Shown here: positions 27,673 through 36,514 of the stretch, in pieces | Position numbering within the stretch: position 1 is the first letter of the stretch | Layout: every line of letters starts with the position of its first letter | Source of the DNA: Amoeboaphelidium occidentale | Taxonomy: Eukaryota > Aphelidiomycota > Aphelidea | DNA length: 40,634 nt | Reading direction: 5' to 3' | Assembly: GCA_023515795.1 (NCBI GenBank) | Contig: JALGPX010000078.1 | Location: 4,386 to 45,019, forward strand | Notes under the pieces: generated by a model | Seen by the model: only the letters and a program-made list of their open reading frames with translations | Databases searched by the model: none | What the model was told of the DNA's origin: nothing | Position numbers and translations under genes: made by a program

Positions 27673-27824
27673 TTAGGACTATTATTCAGGTAAAGTTGAA
27701 ACGATCAACTTTCTGTAATTGTTGTTATTTGGAAGTCAAGTTGAGGTTGTCACAATTTTGTCCCTGGTTTGACACTCTAATAGGAAAGTTTGGTAGGAAT
27801 TCGATAATTGCAACAAGCGGACAA

Positions 27825-28584
27825 ATGTACCAATACAATTCAGTTTATTCTAAAGAGTTACCATCTCCGCCTAAGCCCAACCCGGGCGGTAACTTCTCCA
27901 GTCTGAGCTTAACCAAGATTATAGTCAATTTGGACCAAGAGCTAAAGCTTTACTCAAACTCATCAGAGCGCGAACTTTACGATAATCTGGCTGACTTGTA
28001 TGCGATCATTGTATCATTGGAACACTTGGAAAAGGCGTACATTAGAGACTGCGTTCCAGCTACAGCGTAAAGATTTTCTAGATGAGTAGAATTCTTACTG
28101 ATTCTTCGATAGCTACAGCTCTGCTTGTACGAAATTAATTGCGCAATACAAAACAGCTGTGAATTTATCTACGGAACCTTTCGATCTGCTCGCATTCTGC
28201 AAAAAGTATTTCATGTCTTGCCCAGCTGCGGTTAATCGACTGAAGATTGGCGTACCAGCAACCATAGAACATGCCTCCGAAGCATCGACAACATCGGCAA
28301 AATACGTAGCAGAGACGGTGCAGTTATTTATTACCCTCATGGACTCTTTGAAGTTGAATTTGAAGGCTGTTGATCAGATACATCCGCTGCTAAGTGATTT
28401 GATACAAAGTCTGAACAGAGTTGTGTCTGGTGACTTTGAAGGTAAAACTAAAATCAGAAATTGGCTGGTTACTCTGAATAAGATGAAAGCTAGCGAGGAA
28501 ATCGATGATGAACAGGCTCGCCAATTGATGTTTGATCTCGAGACGGCGCACAATGAGTTTTACCGTTCTCTTTCAGATAAATAA
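27825..28584 (+). CDS. VPS28: ESCRT-I subunit VPS28
   Basis: Exons 27825-28066 and 28113-28584 (46-nt phase-2 intron) encode 237 residues. The N-terminal core domain contains the family block SERELYDNLADLYAIIVSLEHLEKAYIRDCV, here seen in pieces of exon 1, and splicing restores ATAYSSACTKLIAQYKTAV. The C-terminal four-helix domain has LFITLMDSLKLNLKAVDQIHP and ends with DDEQARQLMFDLETAHNEFYR. VPS28 bridges ESCRT-I to ESCRT-II in sorting of ubiquitinated cargo into multivesicular bodies. The ATG at 27825 gives a short proline-rich N-terminus. An upstream open frame lacks an ATG and is ignored. The length is close to the human protein (221 residues). It converges on the uL1-fold gene, with 28 bp between stop codons. 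Confidence 0.93.
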
Positions 28585-28612
28585 TATTAACATTATTATT
28601 ACTTTTATTGAT

Positions 28613-29608
28613 TTAATACTGTACCTGAGGCCTGAGCTTAATTCTCTTGAATAGCCTTCTATAGAAAGGATCATCGTTCAATGGATTTTCTCTCTTTGGT
28701 TTACCAACTCTGTCGTGTACAGATAAAGTTGCAGCTGAGCCATCGGCATCTAAAGCCTCAACGTCCACCTTCTCCAAATCATCGCTATCAAATACTGCAC
28801 CAGTGAGGGATGTATACAAAGGCAAAGCGATAGATTCGCTGGTCTTCAAGTGAATGCATTGAATGTTTGACCATCCACCTTCGACATTCTTCAAGATCTG
28901 GTCAAAGCCATTGAAAATATTCTCAACTATCTGATCATTAGACATGCCACTGTGTGCAATCTTGACGCATCTAAAAGGTAAAGGGGTATAAAAGCATTTC
29001 GTAAAACTTACGTGCAAGTTCCGGAAGTTTCAAAATACATTGTGCTAGAAAGAGCCTTTTCCATTTCTGCCTTTAAATCTTTCCTTGTAAGACGAACAGG
29101 CAACGGCAACTTCTTCTTCTCGTAGAACTGCTTTCCAAGTAGTTTTGGTAGCAAAGGCAAGATTCTGTCATCAGCCAAGAAAACTTGATACAGCTGAGCC
29201 AAATCACGTCTAGACTCGTACGTTTTGAATCGATCCCTCAATTTCTTAATTCCAATTACTTTGTTGACAGAAGTTATTCCGTGTTTTGCTAATAAATCCT
29301 TGAAGTCCTGTTGTGGATCTTTTATGATCAAGCAAACTTCGTCTCCAGCCACCAAAAGCGAGTGCGGCAACTGGACGGCCATCGGCTTTTGGCCAAAATT
29401 GCCCTGTGAGACGTTCTCCTTTAAGTGCTTTAGCGTGAATGTAACGTAGAAGTGAGTGACTTCGTCTGGCAAGATTTCAGTTTGCTGTCGCTTTTGCGCG
29501 ATGATCTTGACGTGCTTCTGCAGAGCTTTGACAGCTTTCGTAACCTTCACGGTGAAATGTATAAGAGGCCCAAAAATTAAAGCAGAAAAGTACCTGTTCT
29601 TTGTCCAT
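28613..29608 (-). CDS. RSL1D1/UTP30-type uL1-fold ribosome biogenesis protein
   Basis: Exons 29594-29608, 29012-29544 and 28613-28970 (introns of 49 and 41 nt) encode 301 residues. Exon 1 is only five codons (MDKEQ) and leads directly into VTKAVKALQKHV. The L1-like fold continues with VTHFYVTFTLKH, VCLIIKDPQQDFKDLL and FLADDRILPLLPKLLGKQFYEKKK, which matches the RSL1D1/Cic1/UTP30 family. Splicing at the second intron restores SGTCTCVKIAHSGMS, also a family motif. These nucleolar proteins associate with pre-ribosomes; yeast Utp30 is in the small-subunit processome and Cic1 in pre-60S particles. I cannot tell which. The C-terminus is short and lacks the long lysine-rich tail of human RSL1D1. 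The tiny first exon is the least certain element. Confidence 0.85.
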
Positions 29609-29649
29609 AGTTTATTATTGTTTTGCAAAAAATTGACGAATGATTGGCT

Positions 29650-30928
29650 TCAGCGAAGGCTCAGCGACGCAGACGCAAGTTTGAAGTGTTCTACAAGTAA
29701 TTCACATGCAACACGAGGAATTTGATGGTGAAGAACTAAGCGCATAACGTAAGGATCATTCTTTTTGCTTCCTGTGCCATCATCAAAGGAGTATCCCCAT
29801 TTAGGTAGTATAATTTCGGCATCAGTCTCATTATTTTCTAGCATGTGATGCATTTGGCCCTTTATGATATGACACAGCCTTTCCACCGTCAGAAGCCCAT
29901 TTAAAGCCATGTTCCTAACGTCAATAAAAAGCATGTTTGTTTCAACAGGACTATTGACTATGTCGATACCTCTGATTTTTCCAAGTTCAGCAGCAAGCCA
30001 TGCGGCATTCGAATGATCATCAGCAATGAATGATTTTCTAGGGTCTTGAGCATTATAATTTGTCTTCAATGCGTCAAATGCTGCAGCAGCTAGCGGTCCA
30101 CTTTGTCTCCAACCACCACCAAACAATTTCCTGAATGATCTAGCGAGTTTCATGTCATCTTTGCTTCCCACAAGAATACTTCCAATAGGAGCCCCGATTC
30201 CCTTACTCAAACACAAACTAACACTATCAAAATGTTTACAATATTCTGACAGTGTAATTCCTGTCGCTACTGAAGCGTTCCAAAGTCTTGCTCCATCTAA
30301 ATGCATCTTTAAACCACGCTCTCTAGCGAACTTTGATATTTCTGACAGTTCATCAATAGGCAGTACTGAACCATTTAAAGTATTTTCCAGAGATATCACT
30401 TCTGTATGAGCACAATGAACATCAGGCTCTATCAGTCGATCCTCAATTAATGATCTTGTTAAATATCTGCTTGGAAAAGGATTCACCGGTGTAAAGCCAG
30501 CCTGAGAATGATAAGCGATTCCGGCATTCTCATACTTGTAAATGTGTGATCTTGAGTCAAGCAGCACACTCTGTAAAGCTCCTCGTAAATGTAATCGTAA
30601 ACCGATTTGATTGCTCATTGTTCCAGTTGTGCAGAACAATGCCTCATCTTTACCTGTTATTTTGGCTACATATTCTTCAAGTGCTTTTGTGCTAGGTTCA
30701 TCCTTAAAAGTCAGGGACATTGATATCGCAAGTTACACCCATAACATCATCCTCTAAGCTAGCGTGTGACATTGACAAGAACATGGAAGGTGTTGGCTTT
30801 GTAACGGTATCAGATCTGAAGTCAAATGTGAATACTCCAGGCCCAAATCTAGATTTTTGTATAGGCTTAAGATGATCATGGATCTTTCCGTTCTTGTTTA
30901 GAAGTTTGTGTCCCACTCTTAAACTCAT
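29650..30928 (-). CDS. L-threonine aldolase
   Basis: Exons 30737-30928 and 29650-30702 (34-nt phase-0 intron) encode 414 residues. DFRSDTVTKPT near residue 36 is the classic N-terminal motif of the family. Splicing restores LEDDVMGDEPSTKALEEYVA, the usual GDEPT segment. The pyridoxal-phosphate lysine is in LSKGIGAPIGS, and HLDGARLWNAS is the preceding active-site block. The enzyme splits L-threonine or allo-threonine to glycine and acetaldehyde and gives cells a route to glycine. The N-terminus (MSLRVGHKLLNKNGKIHDH) is extended by about 25 residues relative to bacterial members and is basic, so mitochondrial targeting is possible. The ATG at 30928 is the first in frame. It lies 54 bp downstream of the APH-1 stop on the same strand. 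Confidence 0.93.
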
Positions 30929-30982
30929 CTTGAAGTTGAAACAAGTCAAAATTATAAAAAGCTTTATTACGCATGAGACTAT

Positions 30983-31802
30983 TCAAGCATTGTCTTTGAT
31001 ATCTATCAGGAGGTTGTAACATATTTTGGTAGAAATAATCAAGTATGCAAGTGGAATCATTATGGCACCAGCGCAAGCCCCAGACATGTTGGAATCATTG
31101 AACATGGACTACGAGTTAATAAAAATATAGAAATACTTACGCTGTAAGATGTGACAAAATGGCCCAAAACAACCCACGCGACCAGAAACTTGGACTTTTC
31201 GTAGCCGGTGAAAGCCATCATCATCCATGTAACGTTCAAAAGAATAGACAACAGAGTCAGTATAGAGTAAATGTAGAAGAATGAAACAGCTGGGCAGGAT
31301 GGTAAGAAGAAATTCCCTGGCCCTGATGATACTGATAACGGCGTAATGAATGTGATCAATCCACTACAACAACATCATAAGCAAACTACTCAGAAACAAT
31401 ATTACCTTGTTAAACCGAATCCAAGCCCACTCGCAAATGCATGCAACTGCTTATTGAAAGGATTCTTTGGATAATCTGAAACCATCTCAAGACCTTTTTC
31501 TGCTTTCCTACATTCAAGTTAACAAGATCATGATGATCAAATATATCAGCATACATTAAAACTCTATAATAAAGATATCTGAATACTTCCTGAGCTGAAA
31601 CAGCAATGAATATGTTGAAGGCTGATGTGTTTTGCAAAGGAATGGTAATAATTGAAGAGAACAAGATCGAAATAAGCCAGGTAAATGAAGCAGCAAGAAA
31701 CAAAAGCACTAATTGAGCAGAAGGTGCTATCCCATAAAAAAAGAGTGCAAGCGGAGGGCCATAAGCTGTGAGGGCACAAGCAAAAAATGTTGTCCAAGTC
31801 AT
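30983..31802 (-). CDS. APH1: Gamma-secretase subunit APH-1
   Basis: Exons 31555-31802, 31406-31507, 31141-31363 and 30983-31108 (introns of 47, 42 and 32 nt) encode 232 residues with about seven spans. The start MTWTTFFACALTAYGPPLALF, LISILFSSII, and VFRYLYYRVLMKAEKGL (restored by splicing) follow the APH-1 pattern. ASGLGFGLTSGL carries the GxxxG helix-packing region, SGPG is kept, and LGHFVTS holds the second conserved histidine. The first conserved histidine, normally in a LLHxFWG segment, appears as asparagine here (LLNVTWM). APH-1 is the scaffold of gamma-secretase, which with presenilin, nicastrin and PEN-2 cuts type I membrane stubs. The last exon gives a single final span and a short polar tail. 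A second in-frame ATG at 31841 would add 13 residues. The last exon is less conserved and less certain. Confidence 0.86.
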
Positions 31803-32027
31803 CTTGATTATTAAGTATGGAAAAAATTGAAACAAGACCATCAAACGGAGTCATGGGAAATTAATACAACACACAAGTTACACCTTAAGCTCTGTACGAC
31901 CTTCAAATTACTCCGATTTATTTTCGTGGTCGTGAGTTTGTGTGCTGAAAAGGCGTTGGATACAAAAATCTATAAATAGATCTTGATCTTTTGTCGAAAA
32001 TATCACACACTCAAAGCACCCGTTATT
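31803..32027. promoter_or_regulatory. Divergent promoter region with TATA-like box
   Basis: This 225-bp region lies between the APH-1 ATG (minus) and the U-box gene ATG (plus). A TATAAATA at 31971-31978 sits 50 bases before the plus-strand ATG, a natural distance for a TATA box with a short 5' leader. Confidence 0.5.
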
Positions 32028-35000
32028 ATGTTCAAACCAAAGGACAAACAAGACGGATCTTCTTCTATGAAGGGAATACTTGGGAGTAAGAAGCAGAAGG
32101 ATTCCAGTTCAAAGATTCCATCATACTTCATATGCCCAATTACACTTGAAATGATGGAAGATCCTACAATAACCCCGTGTGGCCATATGTTTGAGAGAGA
32201 TGCGATCGCAAAGTGGCTTCGAGATGTAATCTGCGACGAACTGGTTCATATGTTCTAACATCCATAGGAGACCAAAAACTCATCTTGCCCACTTTGTCAC
32301 AAGAAGATTGAAGAATCAGCGGTAATTTTCTTGTGATAAAACCTTACATGATCCTTAGTTGGCTCCATGCTATCCTATACGCGCAGCTATTGAAGAATTT
32401 AAGGGCAAGAAATCTGATGAGGTTGGCATTATACTCGCTTGTGCTAAAGTCTTTAGGATAAAAACGTTCTGGCCAATATCAACAAGAAAATAGGAGGGTT
32501 AAAGGTGTTTGGTAATGGAAAGTAAGTCGATTTGATGTTGTAGGAGACTCACGCTGTAGGAGCGACAAAGAACCCGAAGCAAGTGCATCACCTCCACAAC
32601 AACAAGCTGGCTCTAGAAAGAGTTCTCCGCCGCCTGCAAGTCCTAAAGCCAAGCGTGAGGATAAGAAGCGAGATGACATGAAGAAAAATGGTCGCAGCAA
32701 AACTCCATGGTGTAAATTGGTTCCTCTTCTGCACACTTACGAGACACTCGACATCAAATCAGAAGAGTTTACCATTGGAAGAAGTTCCCACTGTGACCAA
32801 ATTTACAATGCATCTGAAATATCGAATATTCATTGCATGATTTATAGAGTACCTAGAGATGCCACTGCTGGTGAGTATGACTGCTTCGTTGAGGACAAGA
32901 GCACCAATGGTACTTACGTTAACGGAAACCGTGTAGGAAAAGGTTTGATTACAAGTGTAGTTGACGGTGACGAAATTTCTTTGGGAGAAAGGTTTTCAAC
33001 TAAGCTAATTCCAAAATTGCACTCATTTATCGAATGGGTATTTGCCGGAATTGAGTTGACTCCAGACCGAAAAGCAGACGTGGAAAAGTCAAAAGCCATG
33101 GCAAGCTTTTTAGATTTGGTGAAGCATGATGAGGAAAGTTTAAAGCGTTACGGGATTAGGAGTGAATTTGTCAGAAGCAAACTGCTTACTGCAACAAAAG
33201 GCTGGTTAGATAAATACCGCTTTCCGGCATTTAAGATCGAGATAGCAGGAAAAGCCAGCAGCCCTCTTTTGCCTAATTCATCAATGCCTGCTTCTCCAAG
33301 CAATGGAAGTTTTAAGGATGTTCAGTCACAGCGCGTGCCTTTTGATAATCAGAGCGGGGCTATTAGCGAAGTTGGTTTTGAACCAAGTACATACACAGAA
33401 AGAGCCTCTACTGGAGTTGTCGTTATGTATCTAAAGAGGACAAAGAATGTAAAAGGCCAACTCGTAGTTCTAGTCAAATCTACAGAAAGGGGTTCTGCTA
33501 AAGTTGGTCAACATTATCAGCCTTTCGAGAAAAAAGTGACGTTTGCTGATGGTGTGAGTGATTCCAACATAGAGTTCTACTGGAAGAGTGACTCGATTAC
33601 TAACGGTATGACAACTGTTAATTTCGAAATTCGCGTTATTTCTGGCAAAGCTGAACTTGACGCTTCAGAGGCAATGTTAATCATTGAAGCTCCAAGCAAA
33701 GCAAAAAGGTAAGTGCTTAGGTTATGTGATTTAATATTCAGGGAATCTTCACCTCCAGTGGGCCAGAGAGTATCACAGTCGATTCCTCAAGCAAGAAGCA
33801 AGACACCTACATCTCCTAAATCAATTACAAGCACCTCACCACCAAATGCGGCTGCTTTGGGCTATTGCGTAAAGAGTGAAGACGATTTTCCCTCTCCTGA
33901 TTTAAACGGAAGAGCAAATAATGATGAAATGGACGACAGCGAGAGAAGGCAACAAGTTGATGATGAATTATTGGCTCTAATGATGGACGCTTTTCCAAAC
34001 TTGGATCCTCACGAAATAGCAAAAATAATCAAACAAGAACGGCAGATGATTGCTCCTCTTGAAGATCGTAACTTGCTCCAAGATCTTGTTGCTATTAAAC
34101 TGACAAATTTAACAAGAGGAAACGCTAATGAATTGGAGTATTCTAATATTAAGATGATGAAAGCTGGAGATCCTGAAGAAAAGGACGGCTTCTCCAATTC
34201 AGGAATGCCTTCAGATCCAGTTGGACATATTCCGTTCGGTAAACCCGCTCAGAATCAAAGAGCATCCCAGGATCCATCCTCTTTGGCAATTCAAGCGCAT
34301 GCTATGATTAGCAGCCAGCCTGCTATGAATGCTGATGGTACGCCAAAATTTAGGCAGACAATTTTGAGAAGCGAACTTGAAAGTTTCCTCTTGATGGCAT
34401 CTATTTCTTTGATCAGGAAATTCTTTACCATCCAAGGGATTGAATGCAACATTTGTCATATTCCGAGCACCGTTGTGAATATTTCTGTTTCTTTGACGGA
34501 ATCATTTATGAGAACATTGGATTCCTTAGCCCCTATTGAATCTTCTCCAATTACTCCAGCTGAAGATATTTTCGAGTTTGACAGAATTGTCGAACTGTTC
34601 AAAAAGTATGTTTACAGCAACGGTTCAGATTTGCGTTCAAGGGCCGTTGGAACAGATCCAAAGCTTTTGGCTACTGGGTACAAGTACGATATTTCATTCA
34701 GAAAAAGTGCTCATCACTTCAAAATGGAGAACAACCATGCTATTATTGAGGATTTGAATACTTTTGCTCGCTTGCAAAACATTCCTCAAACAAGTTTCTA
34801 TGGTGTGTTTGACGGTCATGGTGGATACTTGGTGTCTGAATACTTGTCTTTACACCTTGCTTATAATATCGCCAAATTGCCAATCTTCGCAAAGAATATT
34901 CCTGAAGCAATTCGCTTGGGTTTCAAGAACACCGACGAGCTAGTTCTGAGAAAAATGCAGCGCGACAAGATAAAAGGAGGATCAACTGCTGTTATTGCAA

Positions 35001-35529
35001 TTTTGAGAGAGAATGTATTGCATGTGGCTTGGGCCGGAGATGCTCGTTGCGTTGTTTTCAGAAGAATAGGCCAGAATTTAGTTGCTTTCCCTATTGTGAA
35101 CCCACACAATCCTCAGGGAACAGAAAAGGCAAGAGTTGTCAAAGCTGGTGGTTTTGTTGAATTTATTGCAGGTAAATGGCGCGTGAACGGACGTTTGGCT
35201 GTCACAAGATCATTTGGAGATGATAACTTGAAACCAATTGTCACTGCTGAACCAGAAATGGCAAAATTTCCACTAAATGGAGATGAGCAATTTTTGATGC
35301 TTTCTTGCGACGGTTTGTATGACGTTATGGATTATAGTGATGTCGCAGAATGCTTGGATAACTATATTAGAAAGGGAATGAAAATGGGTCAATTAGCTGC
35401 TGCCTTAGTAACTGAGGGAGTCACAAGGCACTCCACAGATGATATAACAGGTAAGATATTTAATTGTTGTAGTGTTTAACCATTCTAGTGATGTTGGTTG
35501 ATTTAGCAAGAAATCCGGATCTTTACTGA
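32028..35529 (+). CDS. U-box / FHA / Calx-beta-like / CUE-like / PP2C multidomain protein
   Basis: Seven exons (32028-32225, 32268-32321, 32359-32421, 32457-32521, 32560-33708, 33742-35450, 35489-35529) encode 1,092 residues in one frame. Residues about 28-105 form a U-box (SYFICPITLEMMEDPTITPC, CGHMFERDAI, SSCPLCHKKI), the E2-binding fold of ubiquitin ligases. After a proline/lysine-rich linker, an FHA domain lies at about 185-260 (FTIGRSSHCD, SNIHCMIY, STNGTYVNG), which binds phosphothreonine. Residues about 405-505 resemble a Calx-beta fold (ERGSAKVGQHYQPFEKKVTF). About 585-635 resembles a CUE/UBA module (LLALMMDAFPNLDP). The C-terminus is a PP2C phosphatase (about 830-1090): VFDGHGG, GGSTAV, AWAGDARCV, VNGRLAVTRSFGD, SCDGLYDVM and TDDITVMLV. 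The acidic MED motif reads MEN, but the main metal aspartates are kept, so activity is likely. FHA plus PP2C occurs in plant KAPP; the U-box addition is not known to me. Confidence 0.82.
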
Positions 35530-35532
35530 GAA

Positions 35533-36498
35533 TTAGTTTGGTACTTGTGGGCTTTTGAGATGAGAACATCGAATAAATTCATTGAACACGCAAACCAAGT
35601 TTATCCACTGTTCCCTGCTTATTGATATTCCTCTTGCCTCGTGCGAGATGGCTGCTTCAGTAAAGATTGTTTTAAGGTTGTCATAAGTAACGCCCAGCAA
35701 CTCCGACTTACGCGCTAGCGCTTTCAGTGCAAGAGTTTTTTTGGCTTCCATCACAGGAACCAATAAGTGCTTGAATAAGGCCAAATCAAAAGTTTCAGGG
35801 AGAAGATTCTCCGGTGCGTGAAATCGAACCATCTGAATTGAGACTTTTGGTCTTGGATAGAAGTTGAATGGGTTTAGCTGTCCCATATTCTCAGCTTTCG
35901 ACAAGACTTGACTTAAAACACTTAAAGAACTGTAATTTTTCGTATTACAAGGAGCAAGAATCCTGTCTACAACCTCTTTTTGTAACATGAACAGCATATC
36001 ATAATTAGGTACACTAAAGAAATGTCGCTTTGCAACGCTGTCAAAGAGCCAACCGTGTATGAAACGCGTTCCGATATGAAACGGGAGATTACCAACAATC
36101 ATCAAGTTCTCATAATCTCCTGCATAACGCTTTTTGAAATAATGTGGCAAGTTCTTAGCGTCATCATAAATCATTTCGAGCAAACCAGAACTGTCACGCT
36201 CCAACAGTTCCAAGAAGGATTTCTTGAACCTCTTGTCAATTTCAAACCCAATTACTTTACATCCTTCTTGATCAGCTGCTTTACATACCAAAGAACGTGT
36301 TATCGCACCAGGACCACATCCAACTTCCAATATCAGAGTCTTCGGCTTCGATCCGATCTTGTCGACAAAAGGCGCTGCACCATGCGGATGAATAAAAAAA
36401 TTCTGACTAAGATCCCTGTTAGATCTTAATCCAAATAGCTTCGTTATATCGTGCACGTCGATATTGTGCTTGAAGTAGGCAGGCAGTTTCATTCCCAT
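35533..36498 (-). CDS. TFB1M-like rRNA adenine dimethyltransferase
   Basis: An intronless gene of 321 residues. The KsgA/Dim1 fold is clear: LSQNFFIHPHGAAPFVDKIG at the N-terminus, the SAM-binding LEVGCGPGAITR (motif I), GFEIDKRF (motif II), YDDAKNLP (motif III) and the catalytic NLPFHIGTRF (motif IV, NLPY type). The C-terminal helical domain includes YPRPKVSIQMVRF. The LSQNF start and divergence from cytosolic Dim1 point to the mitochondrial TFB1M/mtTFB branch, which dimethylates two adenines in small-subunit rRNA and may have a transcription role. Localisation is inference; the N-terminus is moderately basic. The ATG at 36498 is followed by a second at 36492. The gene is 16 bp from the divergent ADE5,7 ATG, and its stop is 3 bp from the U-box gene stop. 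Confidence 0.9.
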   Translation of the reverse strand: MGMKLPAYFKHNIDVHDITKLFGLRSNRDLSQNFFIHPHGAAPFVDKIGSKPKTLILEVGCGPGAITRSLVCKAADQEGCKVIGFEIDKRFKKSFLELLERDSSGLLEMIYDDAKNLPHYFKKRYAGDYENLMIVGNLPFHIGTRFIHGWLFDSVAKRHFFSVPNYDMLFMLQKEVVDRILAPCNTKNYSSLSVLSQVLSKAENMGQLNPFNFYPRPKVSIQMVRFHAPENLLPETFDLALFKHLLVPVMEAKKTLALKALARKSELLGVTYDNLKTIFTEAAISHEARGISISREQWINLVCVFNEFIRCSHLKSPQVPN

Positions 36499-36514
36499 TG
36501 ATTTTTGACACAAA
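36499..36514. promoter_or_regulatory. 16-bp divergent spacer between TFB1M-like and ADE5,7 genes
   Basis: Only 16 bases separate the two ATG codons, so regulatory DNA for each gene must lie inside the coding region of the other. The plus-strand ATG is preceded by GACACAAA. Confidence 0.5.

Noticed and set aside
31505-31560. Apparent frameshift inside APH-1
   Set aside because: A GTATGC donor at 31554 and a GTAG acceptor at 31508 remove 47 nt and restore VLMKAEKGL in frame, so it is an intron and not a broken gene.
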